DNA of 64,000 nt, from positions 17,229 through 81,228 of the forward strand of contig JAEYYV010000041.1 in the NCBI GenBank assembly GCA_023428295.1, read 5' to 3'. The stretch is from Pseudomonadota bacterium (lineage in GTDB: Bacteria > Myxococcota_A > Polyangia > Haliangiales > Haliangiaceae). This document shows positions 1 to 8,955 of this stretch, piece after piece. Positions within the stretch are counted from its first letter, which is position 1, and each line of letters starts with the position of its first letter. A program made the translations under genes and the position numbers. The notes beneath the pieces are model-generated. The model was not told the DNA's origin and ran no database searches. It was given only the letters and a program-made list of their open reading frames with translations.

Positions 1-737
1 GTGCGCTTCACGCGGCGTTGGTGAGACATGACGATGCGACCATCGGGCATCGCGATCGTGCGCCACGCGACCGAGGCAGGCGCATCGAACTGACCGCCGC
101 CTTGCTCGGGTGCACCGGCGTCGCCGGCGCCCGGGAAGGGTCCGCCGAAATCGAAGCGCGGCACCGTCGGAGGAGCGGTGCGCGAGACGATCGCGCCCGT
201 GGCATCGATCGTCAGAACCTCCGCCGAGCGGAACTTGGTGAGCACGAGGTTCTCGCCCTGCACGACGACATCGCGAAGGTCGCGCTCGAGGCGAAGGCTG
301 CGTACCGCGGCACCGCCCGCAGCGGGAAGCGTGACGAGATCGCCGGTCGAGCAAGCGACGTGGATCTGATCGCTGGCGCCGTCGTACGCGAGACCACGCG
401 GCTCGACGCACGCGGGGCGGCGATCGACGATCGCGCCGGCCGGATCGATCGTCAGCAGCGCGTTGCCGCGACGAAGCGCGACGTGCACGCGATGCGCGGA
501 GTCTTCGACGAGCCGACCGGGCTCGTCGCCCGTGTCGAGCGCGAGCTCGCTGACCGCTCGGGTCGCGAGATCGATCTGGAGGATCCGATCGCGATCCGGA
601 TCCGAGACCACAGCGCGCGCACCGTCACTCGTGACGAGCACGTTGCCACCGCTGATCGGGACACCGAAGGGCTCGGGCGTCTGCCCGCGTTCGTTACATC
701 CAGCAACCAGGACAAGTGCCAGTAGCGTCTTCCTCAT
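1..737 (-). CDS. Beta-propeller-like lipoprotein, C-terminus cut off by window edge
   Basis: The frame is open to base 1, so only about 245 N-terminal residues are present. It begins MRKTLLALVLVAGC, a signal peptide with a clear lipobox (LVAGC), so the mature protein should be a lipoprotein. The body repeats short blocks such as VLVTSDGARAVVSDPDRDRI and ILQIDLATRAVSEL followed by TIDPAGAIVDRR and TIDATGAIVSR, the look of NHL/YVTN-type propeller blades. No catalytic motif is visible. The start is ambiguous: a strong Shine-Dalgarno lies upstream and either the ATG at 737 or the GTG at 743 would fit. The role is unknown; propeller lipoproteins of this sort are common in myxobacterial envelopes. 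Confidence 0.7.
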   Translation of the reverse strand, partial: MRKTLLALVLVAGCNERGQTPEPFGVPISGGNVLVTSDGARAVVSDPDRDRILQIDLATRAVSELALDTGDEPGRLVEDSAHRVHVALRRGNALLTIDPAGAIVDRRPACVEPRGLAYDGASDQIHVACSTGDLVTLPAAGGAAVRSLRLERDLRDVVVQGENLVLTKFRSAEVLTIDATGAIVSRTAPPTVPRFDFGGPFPGAGDAGAPEQGGGQFDAPASVAWRTIAMPDGRIVMSHQRRVKR

Positions 738-743
738 CGACAC

Positions 744-753
744 GATCACCTCC
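744..753 (-). promoter_or_regulatory. Ribosome binding site of the 737 lipoprotein
   Basis: On the minus strand the sequence reads GGAGGTGATC, complementary to about ten bases of the 16S rRNA 3' end. The GGAGG core is 5 nt from a GTG (743-741) and 11 nt from the ATG (737-735), so it supports this region as the gene start without deciding between the two codons. Confidence 0.6.
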
Positions 754-870
754 AACGAGAGCGGCGGTCTTACGACCCCGACGCCAGTGCATCGAGCATG
801 CCGCGACTAGGGTCCCCAAAGACAGTCACTTTCTGGACGGACGACGCAGGATTGTTGCGATCCGGCCATT

Positions 871-896
871 TCGAGCCTCAGAAATCTGAGACTCGA
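871..896. repeat. 26-bp interrupted palindrome between two minus-strand genes
   Basis: Arms TCGAG and CTCAGA are followed by AA and then TCTGAG and CTCGA; only the C/A pair at 876/891 is unmatched. It lies 38 bp past the stop of the kinase gene and 134 bp upstream of the 737 lipoprotein start. There is no T-run after it on the minus strand, so it is either a weak terminator hairpin or a protein-binding site. The rest of the 738-933 gap shows nothing else I can name. Confidence 0.5.
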
Positions 897-933
897 GCGT
901 GATCGATTGCGCAAAAAGCAGCCATTTCGCGGG

Positions 934-2088
934 TCAGGAACGCGTGGCTGCCAGAACCAAGAGCGCGAGCGCCACCGCACACAAGGCAACGACGAGCCAG
1001 ATCCGTCGCTGGGTCTCTCGCCGCTGGAGCATCGCATCGCCGAGCGCCGGGTTCATCGCGACCACGCTCTCGCGCCGGCGCTCCATCATGGCGGCCTCGA
1101 GCGCTGGCAGCGCTGGCACTTCTTCGACGTTGCTCTCGAGGATCTCCTCGAGCGCGGTGACCGCGCTGTCCTCGCGCCGCAGCGGCTCCTTCTGTGCGAA
1201 CGCCCATTCGACCCAGCTCACGAACTGACGCTGCGTGAGGCGCCCGGCCGCGAGCGACCCGATCGCGTCGCGCATCGCACCGGCGCTTTGCCATCGCTTG
1301 TTCGGATCGCGCATCAGCGCGGTCAGCACGAGCTGATCGAGCGCGGGCGGCACGTCGGGGTTGGACGCGGACGGCGCGGGAACTGGCATCGTGCGAACGC
1401 GATCGAGGATCTCGCCTTGCTCGGGTGCATCGAACAGTCGCTTGCCGGTGAGCAGCTCGTACATCACCACGCCGAGCGCCCACAGATCGCACCGCGCGTC
1501 GAGCTTGCCGGACAGATACTCCGGCGCGACGTAGTTCAGCTTGCCCTTGATCACGCCGGCCTGACTCACCACCGACGACTGCTTGGTCTTCGCGAGCCCG
1601 AAGTCGATCAGCTTCACCTGCCCCGTGCTCGACAGGATCACGTTCGCGGGCGAGACGTCGCGATGCACGATGCCGAGCGGCAATCCGAGCTCGTCCTTCA
1701 TGCTGTGCGCATGCTCGAGCGCGTCGCACAGCTGATACGCGATCTCGAGGACGACCATGTTCGGAATGCGTCCCACGTACTCGCGACAGTGTTCCTTCAG
1801 CTGGAGCAGCGTCGGCCCCGGCACGAACTCGAACGCGATGAAGTACGTCCCGCGCAGCTTGCCGAACTCGTAGACACGGGCGATGCCGGGATGCCGCAAC
1901 TGTCGCGCGAGCCGCGCTTCGTCGACGAAAGCACCGACGAGTGCGCGATTGGTCCCGAGGTGTCCGTGCAAACGCTTCAGCGCGACCGGCCCCGAGGTGA
2001 CGGCACGGGTCCTCGCGAGATGAACCGTGGCGATTCCGCCGGAGCCGAGCTCTTCATAGATCTCGTAGGATCCGAAGCGCTCGCGCAT
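934..2088 (-). CDS. Hanks-type Ser/Thr protein kinase, tail-anchored
   Basis: 384 residues. The kinase domain covers about residues 7-275: Gly-rich loop GSGGIATV, VAIK-type lysine in VALKRL, catalytic loop HRDVSPANV, DFG in LIDFGLAK, and an APE motif (YVAPEY) after a short activation loop. A linker follows, then one hydrophobic segment at the extreme C-terminus (about 361-380, WLVVALCAVALALLVLAA) with only a few residues after it, so it should be tail-anchored with the kinase in the cytoplasm. No extracytoplasmic sensor is present, so activation probably depends on partners. It lies 31 bp downstream of the 1084-residue membrane protein on the same strand, likely the same transcript. Substrate unknown. 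Confidence 0.92.
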   Translation of the reverse strand: MRERFGSYEIYEELGSGGIATVHLARTRAVTSGPVALKRLHGHLGTNRALVGAFVDEARLARQLRHPGIARVYEFGKLRGTYFIAFEFVPGPTLLQLKEHCREYVGRIPNMVVLEIAYQLCDALEHAHSMKDELGLPLGIVHRDVSPANVILSSTGQVKLIDFGLAKTKQSSVVSQAGVIKGKLNYVAPEYLSGKLDARCDLWALGVVMYELLTGKRLFDAPEQGEILDRVRTMPVPAPSASNPDVPPALDQLVLTALMRDPNKRWQSAGAMRDAIGSLAAGRLTQRQFVSWVEWAFAQKEPLRREDSAVTALEEILESNVEEVPALPALEAAMMERRRESVVAMNPALGDAMLQRRETQRRIWLVVALCAVALALLVLAATRS

Positions 2089-2119
2089 CCATTGACGAGA
2101 CCAGCATCGCTAGGGGCTG

Positions 2120-5100
2120 TCAATCACGTCCTGCGGGCAGGAGGCTCGGCCCGACGATGACCTTGGACGGCGGCTCCGATCGCGCGATCTGCTGCCACGT
2201 CGTGGACCACCTCGCCCAGTACAGCGGCTCTCGTCCGTACAGCGCGTGGCGTCGGGCGAGATCGACGAGCGGCCCCTCGTAACGCGCGCCTCGGATCGTG
2301 GGTGCGAGTCGCGACGAGCGCAGCGCGTACACGATCTCGGTGTCGAACGCGTTGCCCGGCCACACCACGATGCCTTCGTCGGACACGTCGTACGGCGGCG
2401 CGGTCGCTCCCGGCGACGGAACGAGCGCGTGCTCGATCTGCTCGCGCACGAGATCGATCGCGGAGAGCTTGTAGAAGCCCGCGAGCGCGATCTCGAAGAT
2501 CTCGCGCTGGTCCGAGGCGAGCTGACCGATCCATCCGAGCGATCGCATGCTCGCCACGAGCCACCCCGATTGCAGCTCGAAGCGAATCGTCGCCGGCTCC
2601 GGTGCCACGCTCGGACAGAGCAGCTCGATCTGGATGCGATTCGATCCGATCTCGACGTGTCCTGCCGCGACGTCGGTCGCGCGAAACGCGGCGCTCTCGT
2701 TGAGCATCGACACGAGCTGGCGATCGACGAACGTGACCACGGCTTCCTCGACGTGATGCAGGCCCTCGGTCGCGCGCGCCGCAGCGGCCGCATCGTTGCG
2801 CCACGCGGCGCGACGGAGCTTGGGGAACAGCTTCGGGATCGTGCCCGAGTGAAAGCCGGGACGGAGGAGACGAACCATCGTCTCGCCGTGATGACCGATC
2901 GCGAGCGGGCGCAGCGTCTTGGATCGAGTGCGGCGATACAGCCGCCAGTTCTCCTTGAGCTCCCACACGAGGAAGCCCGCGAGACCGGGCAGCACGAGCA
3001 CGGTGAAGCCCGCGAAGCCCTTCGCGAGCTGTTCGCCCATCAGCACGGACGCGACGTTCGTGATTCCCTCGAGCATCGCGGGGATGAACGGGATGATGAT
3101 CTTCGCGGCGACGGTGACGACGGGGAAATGCTTGATCGGGTTCGTCGTCGGCTCCACGAACAGGTTCACGTAGAGCCGGATGATGTACGTGATGATGAAC
3201 CACAGCGTGCCGAACACGCCTTTGAACACCAGCTTGAGCGACGACTGACCTTGGCGAAAGCGCAGCCACTCGTCGACGCGATAGAGGAAGCGGTCGAGCG
3301 TCTCGACGAGCCGCGCGAACAGCTCGAGCGTGTACTTCACGAGGCCGGGCAGGATGTGTCCGGTGACCTGACGGCTCGAACGCACGAGCCAATCGATCGT
3401 GATCTCCTCCGCGCGGCGCCCGTAGCGCGAGTTCATCGCGAACGCCGTCACGACGAAGCTACCGCCGACGATGAACCAGCGCGCAGGCTCGACGACGTCG
3501 AACGTCGCGAGGAGCACGACGGCGGCGGGGAGCGCCGGCTTGACGATCCAGCGCACGAACTTGCTCGCGAGGAACCATTGCACCGCGCGCAGGCGAAGAA
3601 TCGCGAGCGGCGCGTCGAACAGGAGGAACCGGATGACGCGCCAGAGCCCGCGCGCGAGGAGCGCCATCGCGCGGCGGAACAACGCGATGTGGATGAGCAG
3701 GAACAAGAAGCCCGCGCCGCCGAGCAGCGTCACGTTCGATGCGATCACGGGCTCGACGCCGCTGATCTTCTTCCACAGCGGGCCGACCATGTGCTGGAGG
3801 CCCTCGACGACGGCGAACGAGCCGAGCAGCGGCAGCATCGCGTACAGCGTGAGGAAGCGACCGACGGGCGTCCCGAACAGCACCGACGAGATCTTCTGCA
3901 GCGCTCGCATGTAGATCTCGCCGCGGCGATACACACCGTCGAGCGACGTGGACAGCTGCTTGTCGGCGCGCAGGAGCTGATCACCGCGACCGAGATCCGC
4001 GAGCGCGAGATCGGGCAGCTTCAGATCGTTGCGCGAGATAGCGTCGCGCAGGTCGCCGAGCGTGAATCGCCCGAGCGTGACCGCGCGATCGAGCAGCTCG
4101 TCGACGAGCTTCTTCTCGCCCACGCGCTCCGGCAAGCTGTGCGGATGCACGTCGACCGCATCCAGCGCGGCTTCGATCGCGGGACGAAGCGTCGCGCGCA
4201 GCTGATCGTCCGCGGCCTCGGCGATGTCGTGCAGCGCCTCGGCGAGCCGCGCGTGCTCCTCGGGAGACGCCAGCTCGCACGCGACGAGCTTGTGCACCGC
4301 GGCATGCACGTGCTTCGCGATGCGGACCTCGCGTGTCGCCGGGAGCGAACGCACGAGAGGCTGCTTGCCGCGCGAGATCGCCCAGCCGAGCACGTCGACG
4401 GCCTTGACGTCGTGCTCGGTGACCATGCCCGCCTTCTGCAGATCGTGAAGCAAGCGAGCGCCCGGATTGAACCGCGTCGAGCGCTGCTGGGCCGCGAACG
4501 TGGCAACGGGAAGGAGCGCCTTGGACCAAGGCGGCTTCGCGACGGTGCCGAGCACGCGCGAGAGCTGCGCGATGATCGTGTCGAGCTCGTCGAGCGCGTT
4601 GTGATCGTCGCCCGCACGCGCGTAGAGGATCGCGGCACGCGCGTGGTTGCCCTTCTTCGCGCTCTTCTGCGCGAGCGGTCGCGCGAGCGGCGTGGTGACC
4701 TCGGGCTCGACATCGGTCGCCGGCGCTTCGATCGCCACGACGAGCGGCGCCTCGGGACCACGCGGCGGTCGCGTCGCGGCGAGCAGCGCGGCGGCGTCGA
4801 TATCGAGCGCGATCGTGGCGTCGACGGCCGCGCGATCGAACACCGCCGGAAACGTGCGCGCCACGGCGTGCGGCGCGAAGTGCACGAGCTCGAGGTACAG
4901 CGCGACGAACTCGACGTAGGTGCTCGTGTCGTCGGTGGGCGGCAGCAAGAGATCCTCTTGGCGCAGCACCGTGCGGATCTCGTCGAACTCCGTCTGGCCG
5001 ACGCGATGGATGCGCTGGCGGATCGCGGGGAGCGCGAGCTGCTTCTTCTCGAGCAGCTCGTCGAACGTCAGGTGAACGCGCGCGTGAAACAGATGGCGCC

Positions 5101-5374
5101 ACAGAAGCGACGACTCTTCGGGCGAGCCATCCGCGAGCGCGGGACGATCCCCGCTCACGACGAGGACGCGGTCCGGCAGCGAATCGATCGCGACCTTGGC
5201 ATCGTCCGGCTCGAGCAACTTCGCGAGCGCGACGCGCGGGATCGCGTAGCACTGCTCGTGCGGCACCTGCAGGCCAAAGCCACGCACCTTGCGGTGGTGC
5301 TTGATCACGCGGCGGAGGACGCGCTCCTCGACCAGGATCGCGCCGACCGTTGCGAGCTCCTGATCGAAATCCAC
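2120..5374 (-). CDS. Large multi-pass membrane protein of unknown function (1084 aa)
   Basis: I do not recognise a family. The first roughly 480 residues look soluble and helical, with an acidic and proline-rich linker near 205-235. The middle part (about 490-800) holds some seven to nine hydrophobic segments, for example around FLTLYAMLPLLGSFAVV, LGGAGFLFLLIHIALF, PALPAAVVLLATFDVV, FGTLWFIITYIIRLYV and FTVLVLPGLAGFLVW. About 290 soluble residues follow at the C-terminus. No nucleotide-binding or protease motif is apparent. The start is a GTG. It is followed by the tail-anchored kinase, so phosphorylation of its cytoplasmic parts is a reasonable guess, not something the sequence shows. Confidence 0.85.
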   Translation of the reverse strand: MDFDQELATVGAILVEERVLRRVIKHHRKVRGFGLQVPHEQCYAIPRVALAKLLEPDDAKVAIDSLPDRVLVVSGDRPALADGSPEESSLLWRHLFHARVHLTFDELLEKKQLALPAIRQRIHRVGQTEFDEIRTVLRQEDLLLPPTDDTSTYVEFVALYLELVHFAPHAVARTFPAVFDRAAVDATIALDIDAAALLAATRPPRGPEAPLVVAIEAPATDVEPEVTTPLARPLAQKSAKKGNHARAAILYARAGDDHNALDELDTIIAQLSRVLGTVAKPPWSKALLPVATFAAQQRSTRFNPGARLLHDLQKAGMVTEHDVKAVDVLGWAISRGKQPLVRSLPATREVRIAKHVHAAVHKLVACELASPEEHARLAEALHDIAEAADDQLRATLRPAIEAALDAVDVHPHSLPERVGEKKLVDELLDRAVTLGRFTLGDLRDAISRNDLKLPDLALADLGRGDQLLRADKQLSTSLDGVYRRGEIYMRALQKISSVLFGTPVGRFLTLYAMLPLLGSFAVVEGLQHMVGPLWKKISGVEPVIASNVTLLGGAGFLFLLIHIALFRRAMALLARGLWRVIRFLLFDAPLAILRLRAVQWFLASKFVRWIVKPALPAAVVLLATFDVVEPARWFIVGGSFVVTAFAMNSRYGRRAEEITIDWLVRSSRQVTGHILPGLVKYTLELFARLVETLDRFLYRVDEWLRFRQGQSSLKLVFKGVFGTLWFIITYIIRLYVNLFVEPTTNPIKHFPVVTVAAKIIIPFIPAMLEGITNVASVLMGEQLAKGFAGFTVLVLPGLAGFLVWELKENWRLYRRTRSKTLRPLAIGHHGETMVRLLRPGFHSGTIPKLFPKLRRAAWRNDAAAAARATEGLHHVEEAVVTFVDRQLVSMLNESAAFRATDVAAGHVEIGSNRIQIELLCPSVAPEPATIRFELQSGWLVASMRSLGWIGQLASDQREIFEIALAGFYKLSAIDLVREQIEHALVPSPGATAPPYDVSDEGIVVWPGNAFDTEIVYALRSSRLAPTIRGARYEGPLVDLARRHALYGREPLYWARWSTTWQQIARSEPPSKVIVGPSLLPAGRD

Positions 5375-5404
5375 TCGACCGTTGTGTACCAGCGTTGCCG
5401 AGTG

Positions 5405-6406
5405 TCAGCCACCGGGTGGAGGCGTCGCGAACATCACGCAATTGTCATCGGCCGCGTACGCCGTGTACGCCTTGTCGACAGGCCACGCGTAGCCGAAGAT
5501 CATGCACATCTCGTTGTCGCCGATCCCTTCGCGGATCGTGCGGTTCAGCGTGTTCTCCCAGGTGCACGAGAACGTGATGCCCGTCGCCTCGGTGAGATCC
5601 ACGGGCGGCTCGTAGAACGTGAGCACGCCGTTGTCCGGATCGTAGCCCTTCGAGTCGAGGAACGCGTAGCCGTCGAGCGGTCCGCCGACCGCGGTCGCCT
5701 GCATCGCCTTGCCGAGCTTGTGCATGTGCGGAAGCAGCGACACGACCTGCATCGGATGCTGGCCTGGGAGCACACAGTCCGCGGTCACGGTCTTCGTCGA
5801 CAGCGGTGGGATCGTGAAGTTCTGGTACATCCAGATGAACGCACCGATCTCCCGCTCCAGCTTGGACTCGTCGATCGTGAACCACTCGTACGTAGGCGCG
5901 ACGACGACCTCCTCGTCGCTAGGATTCAGGTAGTGCATCCGCGCCACGATCTCGTACGTGTCGAGGATGCGATACGCCTCGCCGTCGGCGAACCGGTACC
6001 ACTCCTCGCCGGACACCTGCGTCGACGATCCGAACAGCACGTTGCCGCCCTGGGTGACGTCGGTCGCCGGATCGCTGTTGTCGTCGGGACAGCGGCGGAT
6101 GCCCTCCCCCGTCTTGGGCCGCGTCGTGATGTTGCCGTGATGCATGCCCGGGCCGGTGCGCAGGACCGCGCCGCCGACGAAGTGCGACGGCCCGATCAGC
6201 TCGAGCGGGAAGATCCAGCACGGCTCGATCTCTTGCCCTGGCGCGAGCGTCGTGTCGGGAACGGCGATCGTGAAGCCACCGACGGTGTGAGCGGGAGGTG
6301 AGCGCGTCGGATCGGTTCCGATGGGCGGCTCCTTCATCTCGGGCGACGCATCCTGGCCGCACGCGACCACCACCACCGTGCAGAACAACCAGGCTCTCGA
6401 CATCAC
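5405..6406 (-). CDS. PHM/DBH-like dicopper monooxygenase-fold lipoprotein
   Basis: 333 residues with a lipobox VVVAC at Cys16, so probably lipidated and exposed outside the inner membrane. It carries the full ligand set of the peptidylglycine/dopamine-beta monooxygenase fold: His89-His90 (GMHHGNI) and His158 (RMHYL) for the first copper, His227-x-His229 (LPHMHKLG) and Met300 (DNEMCMIFGY) for the second. In the animal enzymes these copper centres hydroxylate a substrate carbon using ascorbate and oxygen. The fold is also shared by inactive or non-copper relatives, but retention of all six ligands argues for copper binding. Substrate unknown. It is 30 bp upstream of the 1084-residue membrane protein on the same strand. 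Confidence 0.75.
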   Translation of the reverse strand: MMSRAWLFCTVVVVACGQDASPEMKEPPIGTDPTRSPPAHTVGGFTIAVPDTTLAPGQEIEPCWIFPLELIGPSHFVGGAVLRTGPGMHHGNITTRPKTGEGIRRCPDDNSDPATDVTQGGNVLFGSSTQVSGEEWYRFADGEAYRILDTYEIVARMHYLNPSDEEVVVAPTYEWFTIDESKLEREIGAFIWMYQNFTIPPLSTKTVTADCVLPGQHPMQVVSLLPHMHKLGKAMQATAVGGPLDGYAFLDSKGYDPDNGVLTFYEPPVDLTEATGITFSCTWENTLNRTIREGIGDNEMCMIFGYAWPVDKAYTAYAADDNCVMFATPPPGG

Positions 6407-6564
6407 CGTGACGCTACTACGGTCCGTGTCCGAGATCCTCCCCGCTTGTCAGCGGCGCGCGGCGGGGACCGTCGTCGACGAGGTCTCGGGCCGATGCTCG
6501 TGACGCGGTTGCAGCCGTCTCTCGCGGCGTATCCCGACGTCCCGCCCGATCTCGATCGAAGACC

Positions 6565-7731
6565 CTAGCCGCCGAGAAACGCGATCGAGATCGAGACGGC
6601 AGCGTCGAGCGAGGTGCACTCGTGCATCGATCGCTTGTCGCCATCGATGCATGTCACCGCCGAGCCGACGAACGTGCAGCGACGCGTTCCGTGGACCACA
6701 CCGAGATCCGTCCATTGCTGGCGGCGCAAGAGTCGCGGCGTGTGATGGCTGCCGGCGCGCTGGAACGCGGCCGCGAGCACGGGCAACTCGTGATCCGCGG
6801 CGCAGCCAAAGAACGGCGTGATGGGGGAGGCGGACAGCGCGGCTTCGATCTTCGCGACGGCGTGCGCTAGATCGATCGCCGGTTCGTCGCCGACGAGGAT
6901 CGCGCCGCCGTCTGTGGGCGTGACGATCGGGTAGTCGCCCACCCACGGGAAGTGCGAGCTGGCCGAGAAGCGGAGTCGGTGCAGGCTCGAGTACGTGTAG
7001 AAGCGCGTGACGATCGGGCTCTTCGCGAGGAGCGCGATCAGCGGGGCGAGCGGAACCAGCACATCCTCTGGATCGGCGATGCGATCGACGACGCAGAGCC
7101 AGTGCCACCGCGCAGGATCCTCTTCGAGCACCTCGGCGTGGCGCTCGAGCGTGACTCCTCGCGCGGCGAGCGCGGCCACCGGTGCCGCCTCGTACACCCA
7201 CGCGGAGATGGCGCCGCGAACATCGGAGAGCTCGAGTCCGCTCGCGACCTGAACCTGACCGACGAAGAACGTGACCTCGCTGCCGAGCACGCGACACGCG
7301 CGCATGCCTTCGGCGTAGATCCACAGCTCGTACATCGGCTCGGGACCGAGGTGCCACGTGACGCGGTCCAGCTCGCGCTCCACGAAGGCCGCGATCGCAC
7401 GAGCCGCTCGCTTGCGAGCGTCGACGAACGGAGCGACCACGACGAGCTCGTCGAGCTTCGAGCCGCCGATCCAGTGGCGAACCGCGACGAGGAAGGGCTC
7501 GACCGAGCGCGTGCGTCCATGTGCGGCGGTCACGCGATCGTCGATGAAGTCGACGGAGAGCTCGAGTCCGGTGTCGTCCTCGTGCCAGAGACAGCGCGCG
7601 ACGATCGAGCGCGTGTCCGCATCACCGGCGGTGACCCGCCAGTGAACGCCCTCCCCTTTCGCGATCGCATCGATCCCCACCGCCCGCAGCTCGCTCGCCA
7701 CGTCGTGTGCCACCCGCTCCTCGTCCCGCAT
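6565..7731 (-). CDS. Hypothetical soluble protein (388 aa)
   Basis: No signal peptide, membrane segment or recognised motif. It has an acidic N-terminal part with a WRVTAGDADTRSIVARCLW stretch and a C-terminal half rich in aromatic residues (SSLHRLRFSASSHFPWVGDY, SPITPFFGCAADHELPVLA). A GAFV-like phrase is absent, and nothing suggests an enzyme. It is 18 bp downstream of the HDOD gene on the same strand, so the two are probably cotranscribed. Function unknown; third-position base use matches its neighbours, supporting a real gene. Confidence 0.8.
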   Translation of the reverse strand: MRDEERVAHDVASELRAVGIDAIAKGEGVHWRVTAGDADTRSIVARCLWHEDDTGLELSVDFIDDRVTAAHGRTRSVEPFLVAVRHWIGGSKLDELVVVAPFVDARKRAARAIAAFVERELDRVTWHLGPEPMYELWIYAEGMRACRVLGSEVTFFVGQVQVASGLELSDVRGAISAWVYEAAPVAALAARGVTLERHAEVLEEDPARWHWLCVVDRIADPEDVLVPLAPLIALLAKSPIVTRFYTYSSLHRLRFSASSHFPWVGDYPIVTPTDGGAILVGDEPAIDLAHAVAKIEAALSASPITPFFGCAADHELPVLAAAFQRAGSHHTPRLLRRQQWTDLGVVHGTRRCTFVGSAVTCIDGDKRSMHECTSLDAAVSISIAFLGG

Positions 7732-7749
7732 AGAACCAATCGTATCGCG

Positions 7750-8922
7750 TCAAGACATCGCTGCGGCCTCGGCGGCAACGATCGCGCGCCAGACCGGGAG
7801 CATGGGGCCGAAGTTCGCTGCCTCGATCGCTGCGAGGTCGAGGCGATCGTCGGGAGCACCTTGCGTCTGGATGTCGTGCAGCGCTTCGGCGGCGTGTACC
7901 GCGACGAGCAACGAGCGATCACCGTCGGAGATCGCGCTCGGCTCGGCGTGGAACGCGACCGCCTCCACCACGCCAAACGGAACGCCCCACAGCGCGAGAA
8001 GGAACGCGCCGATCGCGCCGTGCGTGATGCCCAGGCACTCGCGCTCGATCTCGTGCAGCGGCTGCTCCGTCGCGGCCGAGAGCTCGTTGATGCGCGTGTA
8101 CTCCTGCGGCAAGCGCAGGCCGATGATCATGCGGCCGATGTCGTGCAAGAGGCCCGCGGCGAACGCGTCGTCCGCGCGATCGGGCAAGAAGCGACGGACG
8201 ATGCGTGCGACGCGCAGCGACGACGCTTGGAAGCGATCGAGGGAGAAGTGACGCGACGGCGCGCCGAGCGACGAGATCACGTGCGACGACAGGACGAGCG
8301 CCTTCAGCACCTCGAGCCCGAGGACGATCACCGCGCCGCGGATCGAGGTCATGCGGCGCGTGAGCCCGAAGAAGGCAGAGTTCGCGAGCTGGAGCACTTT
8401 CACGCTCATGCCCGGATCCGTCTCGATGATGCGCGCGATGTCGGCGGCGCCGGTCGTCGCACTCTCCGTGGCGCGCGTGAGCTGCGTGTACACGCGCGGC
8501 ACCGACGGCAAGCGATCGAGGTTGCCGACCACGCGTTGGATCGCGGGGTTCGCGGTGAGCTCGCGGAGCATCGACATGCGAGAGATCGCCGCAGCGAGGA
8601 CGTCTTCGCTCGCGCTCGCGAGCATCACTTGTTGTGCGGCGGTCGTCGCAGCGAGCGCGGCCGTGCGCCGAGGATCGCTCACCACGAGCAAGCGGCCGGT
8701 CGCGGGATACCGCTCGCGGACCCAATCCAGGAAGCCGGCATCGGTGCCGTTCGTCGCGGGCTCGCTCACGGCGACCGTGACGCCGGAGGTGGGCCACTGT
8801 GCCTTTGCCTCGTCATACGTCGCCGCCGTGGCGAGCGACCATGCCGGCAAGCGCTTCGCGATGCGCTCGATGTGCTCGTGCTTCGAGCGATCGGAGCCTA
8901 CCCAGAGAAGCGTGTGCGCCAT
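7750..8922 (-). CDS. HDOD-domain signalling protein with degenerate receiver-like N-terminus
   Basis: 390 residues. The first about 115 residues resemble a CheY-like fold without the acidic phosphorylation pocket. From about 125 onwards is an HDOD domain: LPSVPRVYTQL, IIETDPGMSVKVLQLANSAFFG, the loop IRGAVIVLGLEVLKALVLSSHV, and AAGLLHDIGRMI, where the HD pair of the hydrolase superfamily is retained in part. HDOD proteins act as non-catalytic scaffolds in motility, cell-cycle and c-di-GMP signalling. Partner unknown. It heads the probable two-gene unit with the 388-residue hypothetical protein. Confidence 0.9.
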   Translation of the reverse strand: MAHTLLWVGSDRSKHEHIERIAKRLPAWSLATAATYDEAKAQWPTSGVTVAVSEPATNGTDAGFLDWVRERYPATGRLLVVSDPRRTAALAATTAAQQVMLASASEDVLAAAISRMSMLRELTANPAIQRVVGNLDRLPSVPRVYTQLTRATESATTGAADIARIIETDPGMSVKVLQLANSAFFGLTRRMTSIRGAVIVLGLEVLKALVLSSHVISSLGAPSRHFSLDRFQASSLRVARIVRRFLPDRADDAFAAGLLHDIGRMIIGLRLPQEYTRINELSAATEQPLHEIERECLGITHGAIGAFLLALWGVPFGVVEAVAFHAEPSAISDGDRSLLVAVHAAEALHDIQTQGAPDDRLDLAAIEAANFGPMLPVWRAIVAAEAAAMS

Positions 8923-8955
8923 CTCGGGATCGAGTCGGCCATCTGCGGCCTCTAT

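Noticed and set aside
2246..6301. Plus-strand open frame of 1351 codons
   Set aside because: It is antisense to three well-supported minus-strand genes, and its product is a low-complexity Arg/Glu/His-rich chain typical of antisense frames in GC-rich DNA.
6439..6468. TCCCCGC ... GCGGGGA arms in the 6407-6564 gap
   Set aside because: A 16-base loop and no T-run make it too weak for a terminator, and GC-rich DNA often gives such pairs by chance.
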